From assembly GCA_947168785.1 (NCBI GenBank), contig CAMVNL010000002.1, positions 1 through 23,497 on the forward strand: a DNA stretch of 23,497 nucleotides, read 5' to 3'. The position numbers were made by a program, and so were the translations under genes. This DNA is from an uncultured Clostridia bacterium (GTDB taxonomy: Bacteria > Bacillota > Clostridia > Oscillospirales > Acutalibacteraceae). Under the pieces are notes generated by a model that worked only from the letters and a program-made list of their open reading frames with translations, did not search any database and was not told the origin of the DNA. Positions 1-7,855 of the stretch are shown here, in pieces (position 1 is the first letter of the stretch; the number at the start of each line of letters is the position of its first letter).

Positions 1-480
1 TAGGTGGAGGCGGTCAGGGAAACAACCGTATAGGTTCTGACGCCCGTCGCGTTATCAGTCGTCGCCTTGTAATAGGTCTTGGAGGAATCGAAAGCGCCTT
101 CAGACAGCTCATAGACCATTCTGTAGGTCTCAACCGCATCGGTGGCATGGTAGGTCGCGTTGGTTTCGCCTTCGACCACACCGTAGGTCCACGTGGTCAC
201 ATACTTATAATCGCCGGAGGTAGTGACGACGTATCTGTCTTCTGTGTGCTTTTCAGTGGACTTGGTGTAGAAGGTGCCTGCCGCAAATGCTTCGGCATCG
301 GCGACGGTCGCTCTGGAGTAGGTCTGCTCCGCGCCGGCTTCCACTTCGTCAGCCGTGTAGTAGAACTCGTCCTCATCGTAGACGGTCGCCTGCGTGTAGG
401 TATTGATGGTCCACTCAACGGGATTTTCCGCGTTGCGCACCGCAGCCATATCTTCCACGGAGTCAGCGCTGTACTTGACA
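1..480 (-). repeat. Second block of TYY-type modules
   Basis: The last visible part of the giant protein returns to the same aromatic pattern, with AENPVEWTINTYTQATVYD, EAFAAGTFYTKST and AFDSSKTYYKATT. FDSSKTYYKA here closely matches FDASATYYTG and FNSKETYYKV in the block near 5550-6110. The array probably continues beyond the left window edge. Confidence 0.6.
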
Positions 481-3400
481 ACGATGCCGTTCCGCTCCCA
501 ACCGGTCATATCGATATCCAGCAGGTTATCGATCAGGCCGCGGATATTTTCGGGCACGATGTCATAGACCTGCGCAAGATAGTCAACCAGGATACCGATG
601 ACATTGGCGCTGAAGACATTCTCATTCAGGAAGTCGATGATCCACTCGTTGAAGGGCTTGTCGGAGCCCATCATCACGGCGACGTAGTCCAGGATGCTCT
701 CCAGCGTGGCGACCACGTTGGTGGCAACGTCCTCGGTCCAGTCGGTGGAATAGGCCAGGTTGTAAAGGGTGTGATAACCGCTGAGATCCGCGCCGGTCTG
801 GTGCATCAGCGCCTCCCACTGCGTATCCTCATTGGTGGTATCGCCATCCTTGGTGCTGTCAATATTGATCCAGGTGGTGGTATTGCCGTTGACAGGATCA
901 CGCACCAGTTTGCCTAAACCGGTACCGTCATCTTCAAACAGATAATCCCAGTTGGGTCTGTCGATCTCGGCAGAATGTTTGGTGTCCAGGAATATGATGT
1001 TCAGCGACTCCAGAAGTCCTTCTGCGCTGGTCTCACCGAGCAGCGCACCGCCGCCGGGCAATCTGTCTTTGGCAAGTCCGATCAGCTCATCCAGCGCCTT
1101 CGCGTTATCCCTGTACCGCAGCAGGTCAAGGATAGCGGAAAAGGTAACGGTGATGATGTCGGGTCCGTAATAATTCAGGGTATAGGATTCCTGCGCACTG
1201 GTGGAACCCGTGTACGTACTGGGCGTATAGAATACGGAGGTCACGAACTGCTGGGTATCCTGTGCGGAGGACTGGACAGACGTCATCTTCTTGACGCCGT
1301 AGGTAACGCCGTTGCGGGTATTGGCAATGCACATACCCTCAAAGGTGTAGGTGAGCGGCGTGAGGTCGATGCCGGTAAGTGCGCTGACCACGTCGAAGAT
1401 GCTCTGCAGCGACAAGCTGTTCAGGGAGACGCCGAAGATGGCGTCAACCGTCTTCTTATCCTTTGCGGCCTTGACGGAAGTGTAGGGAACCTCTGCAATA
1501 CCCACGAGATCAAGTACGTCGTTGATCAGACTGTCTACTTTGTAAGCGGCGTTGTTCTTGTCATAGGTGAGCTTCAGCAGACGGCACAGCGCCGCGTGAA
1601 GAGCCTGATCCAAATTGATATCGGCCAGCGGGCGGATGGTATCCACCAGCGTCCAGACAAACATCAGCAGGTTCTTAATGACCAGAGAAAGGCCGTCGGA
1701 CTGCAGGAAGTAGAACAGATGCGGCAGAACGTCGATGACTTTCTGGAACGCGCCCTTACCGCCGGTCACGTTGCCCTGCGCGTCGTAGGTACGGTCGTCC
1801 GTCAGCAGATCGTCCATTGCCTGGAACAGCAGGTTGACGATGGTATTGAAGGCGTTGGTGGGCGTCATGGCATTATACTGCGCCTGGGTGGGCAGCTTAG
1901 TAACGCCGATGGCTTCCAGCAGCGGCACAACCGCGCCGTTGTAAGCCTCGTAACCGTTCAGCTCCAGCGCGCCGAAGAGCTTCAGATTCTCGCCGGACAG
2001 CAGGAAGGAGAACAGGTTGGCCAGAGGCTGAGCCAGTTCGGTGAACAGGGCGGTGAACACCGCACGGGCGTTGTCTGCGCCGTCCACAAATTTGACGGTC
2101 TGATTGGCGTTATAACCGTCAACATAAGCGGCGGTGGTAGCGTTCAGTTTCACCTGCCAGGTGTAGACCTTTTCACCGTCGTCATTAACGGTAAACTCAT
2201 CCAGCGAAACAACGTTCGGGAAACCGGAAGCGGCAGTACCGGCCTTATAGCTGGCGTCGGCGATGGAGTTGGGATACGCGCGCAGCTTGGTTTCCACATA
2301 GGTCTTCGCGTCGTTCTTATCATAGGTGTAATATACCGTGTTGCCATCGGTGGAGTGGATCTCGTCCTTCACCTTTTCACGGGCGTAAACATAGTACTGA
2401 CCTTCCACCAGCTTCAGATACTCACCGCCGTAGTTGGCGCTGGTAGCCTGAACATAATCGTCGCCCAGCTGAGCGGCCGTCTTCAGAGTGGTAATCTCCT
2501 TCATGGTCTCGTCGTCGGCATATTTGTAACCGAAGGCGTTGAACCATGCCATCAGGTCGGTCGTACGGCTCTGACCGGCGGTGTTCACGATCTGCTGCTT
2601 GATCAGCTTTGTGATGTTGGGGTTATTGGCAAGACCCATGCCCAGCTTGACAAGCAGATCAACCACGTTCCAGATACCCTGGTTGTTGAACATGGAGTTG
2701 ATGAACTTATCCAGCCAGACGTTGGCGTCGCCGTCATAAGGCGCCAGAATATCGGGATCGATCATGTTGAAGACGTCGTTCACGATGCCGTCAACATTAT
2801 TGTAAAGGTAGGTAGCCTTTTCTTCCGTCCAGTCGTTCTCATATTTCAGATAGACAAAGTCGGAAAGAGTGAGCTGCAGCTTGCCCTGACCGCCGGCGGC
2901 GTTCTTGTTGTACCAGTTGATGTCGAACATCTTATAATCCTGGTAATTGAACAGCTCCACCAGCGCGGCAATCACGTCGTCGGTATTCTTCACCCTGTTC
3001 AGGATGGAGAAGATAATGGTGGGAAGCTCCATGGTTTCGCCGTCGCCCATGTTGGCAATAAAGCCCAGCACCTCCGCGACAAAGCCGGGGGCGGTGGCGG
3101 CGTCAAGCAACCAGTGGAGCAGCAGGTACATGACCTTCTGATAGCTCTGCGTCGCCGTCAGATAGGTATGGCCAGCAGCAGTGAAGTTCTCCTTCTTGTC
3201 ACCCCAGGAAGCAGTTCGACGGTTGGAATCACCATAGCCGGCGCCCCTGGATGCGATCTGTGTATAGGAGCCTGCCAGCTTCGCCATGTTGATACCCGGC
3301 AGGTGCAGGTCAAACAACGGCTGATCGTTTTCATCCGTCGGGATGATCTTACCCAGAATACCCTTGATCAGTACGTTGATGTCCCGCAGGCTGAAGCCGA

Positions 3401-6400
3401 GGAGATCGTCCAGATTCAGCATGCTGCCAAGCTCGATGTTGAAATCGAACTCCGGAAGGGCGCCGACAATCAGGTTGGTCACCCAGTCCCACTGAACGAT
3501 ATAACCGGCCAAATCGCTGGCGCCGGAGACGTCGGCGGAGTTGATCTTCAGCAGCATCGCGATCCTTCTGCCGCTGATCAGGTTATAGATGGAACCGTTC
3601 ATCAGATGGTAGCAGAGGTTGGGCAAAAGTTTGAGCACGCTTTCTACGGGCTTAGCCGCCACAGCGTTGATCAATTCATAAATCGGGTTGATAATGGAGC
3701 TGACCGCCTTGCTGAGGGTCCAGTTGGAGGACAGCAGCACGTTGGAAGCGATTACGTCGCTGCCGGTGATATCCCCGCGCATACCCAGCGCTTCAAACAC
3801 CGGTACAAGCACGGTGCGGTACAGATCCAGACCGTGGAGGGTCAATCTGGCGCCCGCGTCGTCAATGCGGATATCGTTAGCGGTAAGTCCAAAACTACCC
3901 GCACCGGCGGAGGCGGTGGCGTAAGCGGTCACGATATCCTGACCGTCGCTTTCTTTACCGTTCAGGGTGAGGATCAGGTCCGCGTCCGTCAGAGCCGCCT
4001 TCAGCACGCCCTCGGCGGAACCGAAGATCGTACCCAGCACGTTGATCGTTCTGGTCTTTCTGACGTTGCAGAACGTGTCGAAATTGCCGGCATAGCTTGA
4101 CTTGGCGACGTTATCGATACCCCAGGTCCAGTTGCTGTCCGCCAGCTTCCGCTTGAGGTCATCGGCGGTAAATTTACCGTCGCCGTCCAGATCAAGGGCG
4201 TTCCAGTTTCTGCCGGCGGATCTGATCCAGTTACCGATATTGGCGATATTGTCGCTGCCGCCGCTGGTGCCGCCCTTGCCGGCCAGATACGCGCCGAAGG
4301 TGGAGGGATAGATCCTCAGGCCCAACGCATTGGTGATCGTGACAAAGTCGTTGGTGCCGTTGTTGCCGTCCACATAAATGGATTCGATTCTTCCCGAGAA
4401 GGAAACGCCGCTGCCGCCTTCAAATTCCTTTCCCTTCAAGCCTGCCAGCATTTCGGGAATGGAGACGTCGAACAGGTTGCACAGCATGGGGAAGATGGCG
4501 CCAACCAGGGTGGTGATGATATTATCGGTGAAAACGTTTTCCACCAGTATACCCTTGATGTATTGGTTCAGGTTGGCATAACCCTGCTCATCCGCGCCCA
4601 GCAGCTTGGTGAAGTTGCCGTCCGCCAGGAAGGTATCAATGCTGTTGACGGTCTTTTGCAGGTTGCCGCCGTTGGCAACAGAAACCGTAAAGTTTTTATC
4701 GTTTCTCTTGCGCGCGAAATCCGCATAGTCGCCGCCGTAACGGGTGAAAGCGGCGGGATTGTACTTCGTGATGTTGTTAACGCCAAGGTTGGTGAAGTTA
4801 TCCACCGCGCTTTGCATGGTAGCAATGGTGGGCGCGGTAGTTGATTTCACATAATTCACGTTCAGACTGCTCACGGTCTGATGCACGCTGGTGTTATCGG
4901 GCTTCAGCGTGTTGATGTAGAAGGTAAGATCGTTGCCATTGGCCACCAACCGGTTGTACGCATTCGTAATATTACCCGTGTTGTTGTTGGCCCAGGTGAG
5001 CAGCGCTTCGTTCTTGTTCAGCAGCTCGCCCTTAACGGCATAATAATTGCTGAAGCCGACGCCGGAACCGTAATCCGTTCTGACAACGAACAGATAGGTA
5101 TAGGCGCGCTTATACAGCTCGAAGTACATCTTATCGACGTAATCGCGGCACTTGGTGATAGATTTTTCATAAGTCTTGCCGTTGGCCTGATCCGTCGTTC
5201 TGAACGTGCCCGTGTATTGGCCGTTCATCGCGTTGTACTTGGCTTCCGCCTCGGAAATCAGCGCGATCAGATCGTCGACAGGGATCCCTTCAATCGCGCC
5301 GCCCGCCATTTTGCTGACAAACCAGCCATAGTTGGTCAGGAAAGCCGCAGTCGCGATGTTGCGGGAATTGTATTCCTTCGCGACTGAATCATAAACGTCA
5401 AAAATTTCCTGCTTATCTTCAGCAGAAAGCACATCGCTCAAAATAGCAGAATCCGTATTGTTGATCAGCTCATACGCCTTTTTGTAGAAATCATAAATCA
5501 GCTTGAGATCCGCCTTGGTGATGGGGCAGAGCTCGTCGGATGCCTCATAATAGGTGGCGATATTTTCGTCAACGGGAAGCGCCACTTCGGTCTGGCCGGT
5601 GGCGTCCGTATAATATGTTTTGCCCTCCTTGACGTATTCATCCTGTGTGAGGACGAAAACGCCGTAAGCGGAAGCGATATATTCGTTGTTGCCGATACCC
5701 TTCAGGGCCGCAAAACTTTCCGGAATATATTCATAATAGTTGGAGGTATGCGGATTGCCGGCAGGATATCTGACCGGCACCTTACCGGCCGCGCCGGTAT
5801 AATAGGTAGCGGACGCGTCAAACTCGGTACCCGCAGCGGAGCTGTAGGTATAGGCGTCCATGGTGTAGTAGCTGGCGATATCCGCCGCAACGGGGTTGGC
5901 GACCTTTTCATACATGCCGGTATCCGCGTTCACCTTATAATAGGTTTCCTTGCTGTTGAACACGTTGGCTTGCGTATAGGTGGGATCGTTGCGGGTATAA
6001 TAGGTCGCGATATCTGCCTCGGCGGGATTTTCGACGGCAGTATAAACCGTGCCGTCGACGAAATACGTCTTGGCCAGGTTCACTTCCGTATCCTCGGACA
6101 GCGCATACCCTGCCTCCTGATGCGCGGTCGGCACATAGAAGATGGAATTTTCATCCGTGAAGGAGTAAGACTCACTGGCGTCGTGGGACAGCAGCCAGTC
6201 GGACGCGATCTTCATATCCTGCAGATTATAGACCGCGATGTACTTGGTAAGCATCGCTACATAATCCGCGTACGCGTTCACGTTATAACCGTACTTCGAC
6301 ACCAGAAGATCCCTGGTGGTGGAAGGGCAGTTATCCATGATCTCTTTCAGCGCGTTGCCGGTCTCCAGCGCGGTTTTCAGAGACTGAATATCCGTTCTGG

Positions 6401-7472
6401 AATAGTTGTCTCTGGCGTTGTAGCCGGGAATCGGCACGGAGGCATCCGGCATGATCCAGTCGACATACTTTTTATACTCCGCGACCGTCTCTGTATCACG
6501 GCACAGGGCGGCGTAGGTGAACTGATCGTTCATCAGCTCCTGACCGACAAACGCCTCGATCCAGGCCTGCTCCACACCGGCGGCAGAATTGTAGACGGCA
6601 GTGTAGCCATCCGCGTCGGCAATCATCTGATCCTTGGAAAGCAAGAACACAAAATCGTTATCCTTTTCGCCGTTCTTGTACCATCTGGTGAAGTGGTCGG
6701 CGAAAGGATTGGCGTTGACGTAAGCGAGATAATTCGCAAGCGCGGTCAGCTGGTTCTTTTCCTCCGTCGTCAAAGCGGTGTTTTCCGTAGAGGTCGCCGC
6801 GGAAGCGTTCACATAAACGCCGCCGGTCTGGCTGCCGTTGGTAGAGGGAACCGCCTTCAGAGAAGCGTTGATGGTCAACGTGATGCTGGTCTCCACAGAC
6901 GCGGGAACAGCGGCGGGATCATCGTAGTCCGCAACAACAGCCGTACCAACCGAACGCTGAACGGCAAGATTCATGACCATTTTATTGGCGTCAAGCGCAA
7001 GATCGGCTTCATTACCGTTCCACGTGCCGTTGGTCCCATCAAAGCCTGCGTAATCGCCGTTTGCAGGCAAACATTCGTGGATAAACTTGGCCTGATGCTC
7101 GTTCAGTGCCAATTCCTCGATAATGTGAGCGGCCAGCTTTGTGTTATGATTATAGCCGCCGTTTACGGTAGACTCAGCGACAACCACCGAACCAAGAGCC
7201 CTGACGATATCATAGACAAAGCCCTTTTCGGTGTTATCCGTCACCACGACCGTTCCCGGTGTGGAGGCGTCTACGCCGGTCCAATCGGACGTACTCATAA
7301 AGCCGGCGTCGTAGGCAACCCGGAACGCCTCGCCGAGCTTGTCATACACACCTGCCGCGGCGGAAGCCTTCGGGGCCAGGCCGGGCAGAGCGATGCTGAA
7401 CACGCTCGCTGCCATGAGCACGGAGAGAAACAAACTAAGTACCTTTGTAGATACCCGGTGTTTTGTTTCCAT
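1..7472 (-). CDS. Giant secreted repeat protein, C-terminus outside window
   Basis: I do not recognise a named family. The frame is open from ATG 7472 to the window edge, about 2490 codons. The start follows an AGAAGGAG site at 9-nt spacing. Residues 1-40 form a Sec signal peptide: basic METKHRVSTK, a hydrophobic core, then a PKASAAA cleavage region. The mature part is presumably extracellular. It contains TYY-type modules (about residues 455-640 and again at the visible end), a DLDGDGKFTADD calcium-binding loop resembling an EF-hand or dockerin half (residues 1094-1105), and long leucine-rich helical stretches with recognisable internal duplications (for example ENVFTDNIITTLVG near 4540 and ENVFSANVIGILVD near 610). 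No catalytic motif was found, and any anchor would lie beyond the window. It has its own promoter and leader. An adhesin or structural surface role is inference only. The reading frame and secretion signal are strong. Confidence 0.9.
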   Translation of the reverse strand, partial: METKHRVSTKVLSLFLSVLMAASVFSIALPGLAPKASAAAGVYDKLGEAFRVAYDAGFMSTSDWTGVDASTPGTVVVTDNTEKGFVYDIVRALGSVVVAESTVNGGYNHNTKLAAHIIEELALNEHQAKFIHECLPANGDYAGFDGTNGTWNGNEADLALDANKMVMNLAVQRSVGTAVVADYDDPAAVPASVETSITLTINASLKAVPSTNGSQTGGVYVNASAATSTENTALTTEEKNQLTALANYLAYVNANPFADHFTRWYKNGEKDNDFVFLLSKDQMIADADGYTAVYNSAAGVEQAWIEAFVGQELMNDQFTYAALCRDTETVAEYKKYVDWIMPDASVPIPGYNARDNYSRTDIQSLKTALETGNALKEIMDNCPSTTRDLLVSKYGYNVNAYADYVAMLTKYIAVYNLQDMKIASDWLLSHDASESYSFTDENSIFYVPTAHQEAGYALSEDTEVNLAKTYFVDGTVYTAVENPAEADIATYYTRNDPTYTQANVFNSKETYYKVNADTGMYEKVANPVAADIASYYTMDAYTYSSAAGTEFDASATYYTGAAGKVPVRYPAGNPHTSNYYEYIPESFAALKGIGNNEYIASAYGVFVLTQDEYVKEGKTYYTDATGQTEVALPVDENIATYYEASDELCPITKADLKLIYDFYKKAYELINNTDSAILSDVLSAEDKQEIFDVYDSVAKEYNSRNIATAAFLTNYGWFVSKMAGGAIEGIPVDDLIALISEAEAKYNAMNGQYTGTFRTTDQANGKTYEKSITKCRDYVDKMYFELYKRAYTYLFVVRTDYGSGVGFSNYYAVKGELLNKNEALLTWANNNTGNITNAYNRLVANGNDLTFYINTLKPDNTSVHQTVSSLNVNYVKSTTAPTIATMQSAVDNFTNLGVNNITKYNPAAFTRYGGDYADFARKRNDKNFTVSVANGGNLQKTVNSIDTFLADGNFTKLLGADEQGYANLNQYIKGILVENVFTDNIITTLVGAIFPMLCNLFDVSIPEMLAGLKGKEFEGGSGVSFSGRIESIYVDGNNGTNDFVTITNALGLRIYPSTFGAYLAGKGGTSGGSDNIANIGNWIRSAGRNWNALDLDGDGKFTADDLKRKLADSNWTWGIDNVAKSSYAGNFDTFCNVRKTRTINVLGTIFGSAEGVLKAALTDADLILTLNGKESDGQDIVTAYATASAGAGSFGLTANDIRIDDAGARLTLHGLDLYRTVLVPVFEALGMRGDITGSDVIASNVLLSSNWTLSKAVSSIINPIYELINAVAAKPVESVLKLLPNLCYHLMNGSIYNLISGRRIAMLLKINSADVSGASDLAGYIVQWDWVTNLIVGALPEFDFNIELGSMLNLDDLLGFSLRDINVLIKGILGKIIPTDENDQPLFDLHLPGINMAKLAGSYTQIASRGAGYGDSNRRTASWGDKKENFTAAGHTYLTATQSYQKVMYLLLHWLLDAATAPGFVAEVLGFIANMGDGETMELPTIIFSILNRVKNTDDVIAALVELFNYQDYKMFDINWYNKNAAGGQGKLQLTLSDFVYLKYENDWTEEKATYLYNNVDGIVNDVFNMIDPDILAPYDGDANVWLDKFINSMFNNQGIWNVVDLLVKLGMGLANNPNITKLIKQQIVNTAGQSRTTDLMAWFNAFGYKYADDETMKEITTLKTAAQLGDDYVQATSANYGGEYLKLVEGQYYVYAREKVKDEIHSTDGNTVYYTYDKNDAKTYVETKLRAYPNSIADASYKAGTAASGFPNVVSLDEFTVNDDGEKVYTWQVKLNATTAAYVDGYNANQTVKFVDGADNARAVFTALFTELAQPLANLFSFLLSGENLKLFGALELNGYEAYNGAVVPLLEAIGVTKLPTQAQYNAMTPTNAFNTIVNLLFQAMDDLLTDDRTYDAQGNVTGGKGAFQKVIDVLPHLFYFLQSDGLSLVIKNLLMFVWTLVDTIRPLADINLDQALHAALCRLLKLTYDKNNAAYKVDSLINDVLDLVGIAEVPYTSVKAAKDKKTVDAIFGVSLNSLSLQSIFDVVSALTGIDLTPLTYTFEGMCIANTRNGVTYGVKKMTSVQSSAQDTQQFVTSVFYTPSTYTGSTSAQESYTLNYYGPDIITVTFSAILDLLRYRDNAKALDELIGLAKDRLPGGGALLGETSAEGLLESLNIIFLDTKHSAEIDRPNWDYLFEDDGTGLGKLVRDPVNGNTTTWINIDSTKDGDTTNEDTQWEALMHQTGADLSGYHTLYNLAYSTDWTEDVATNVVATLESILDYVAVMMGSDKPFNEWIIDFLNENVFSANVIGILVDYLAQVYDIVPENIRGLIDNLLDIDMTGWERNGIVVKYSADSVEDMAAVRNAENPVEWTINTYTQATVYDEDEFYYTADEVEAGAEQTYSRATVADAEAFAAGTFYTKSTEKHTEDRYVVTTSGDYKYVTTWTYGVVEGETNATYHATDAVETYRMVYELSEGAFDSSKTYYKATTDNATGVRTYTVVSLTAST
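5550..6110 (-). repeat. Tandem TYY-type modules in giant protein
   Basis: Four degenerate units of about 40-60 residues sit within the giant secreted protein. The pattern is roughly F-D/N-x-x-x-TYY, a short tail, V-x-x-P-x-x-A-D-I-A-x-YY, then a Y-T-rich link. Examples are VFNSKETYYKV, PVAADIASYYT, EFDASATYYTG and VDENIATYYEA. They look like short beta-rich spacer units. The assignment rests on motif recurrence only. Confidence 0.7.
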
Positions 7473-7517
7473 TCAAAAACACTCCTTCTCTGATGGTTTT
7501 TTGCTGTATCAATACAC

Positions 7518-7557
7518 ATACCCTAATAACCCCTAAAAAAAGGGGCACTACGGGTAT
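7518..7557 (-). other. Stem-loop in 5' leader of giant gene
   Basis: In the mRNA sense an outer six-base-pair stem (AUACCC with GGGUAU) encloses a symmetric 6 x 6 internal loop. Inside that is a five-base-pair stem (CCCCU with AGGGG) and a six-U loop. It would start about 8 nt after the predicted transcription start and about 45 nt before the start codon. A 5'-end stability element or protein-binding site is possible. It matches no riboswitch class I know. Confidence 0.5.
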
Positions 7558-7571
7558 ACTATATCATCATC

Positions 7572-7601
7572 ATTATACCCTCTCTTTCAAGTAATTGTCA
7601 A
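7572..7601 (-). promoter_or_regulatory. Sigma-A promoter of giant secreted protein
   Basis: Perfect -35 TTGACA (7601-7596) and perfect -10 TATAAT (7577-7572) are separated by 18 bp on the minus strand. Transcription should start near 7565, giving a leader of about 90 nt before ATG 7472. Confidence 0.85.
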
Positions 7602-7729
7602 TAATTTGTTTTAGACCAATCCGACAAAACTTTCAATTTCATTTTGGACACGATGCACAAATCCGCCCGCTATCTTTGTGCGCTTTTGCGCAAATTGTTA
7701 ACGATATTTGAACAACAGATACGGTCGAC

Positions 7730-7759
7730 AAAAAACCGGCCTGTTACACAACAAGCCGG
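7730..7759 (-). terminator. Rho-independent terminator after yfhO-like gene
   Basis: In the minus-strand sense, CCGGCTTGTT and AACAGGCCGG pair over ten positions (one G-U) around a GTGT loop, followed by TTTTTT. It lies about 96 nt beyond the stop of the YfhO-like gene and closes the GT2-yfhO transcript. Confidence 0.9.
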
Positions 7760-7855
7760 GAGATAAAACCGATTGATTTCCGCCGCATGAAGAGAAATTA
7801 TTAAAACTCAAACACACCACGGAGCATTTCGGCGGCACAAGCGCCACTGTCATCC

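Larger units (their letters stand above)
7473..7855. other. Intergenic region, 383 bp
   Basis: No gene is visible here. It holds, from right to left in the direction of transcription, the trailer and terminator of the glycosyltransferase operon (terminator 7730-7759), an AT-rich stretch, and then the promoter (7572-7601) and structured leader (7518-7557) of the giant secreted protein. A GCGC/GCGC-stemmed inverted repeat around 7676-7696 has no U-tract and no assigned role. Confidence 0.8.

Noticed and set aside
975..4100. 1041-codon open frame on the plus strand, antisense to the giant protein
   Set aside because: The minus strand encodes a signal-peptide protein with coherent modules; the plus translation is a low-complexity V/G/Q/H mix with no motif. 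It is a shadow of codon bias, as is the 581-codon frame at 5748-7493.
7660..7700. Inverted repeat TTTGTGCGC / GCGCAAA as a second terminator
   Set aside because: The stem is short with a bulge and no U-tract follows on either strand; the terminator at 7730-7759 already ends the transcript.
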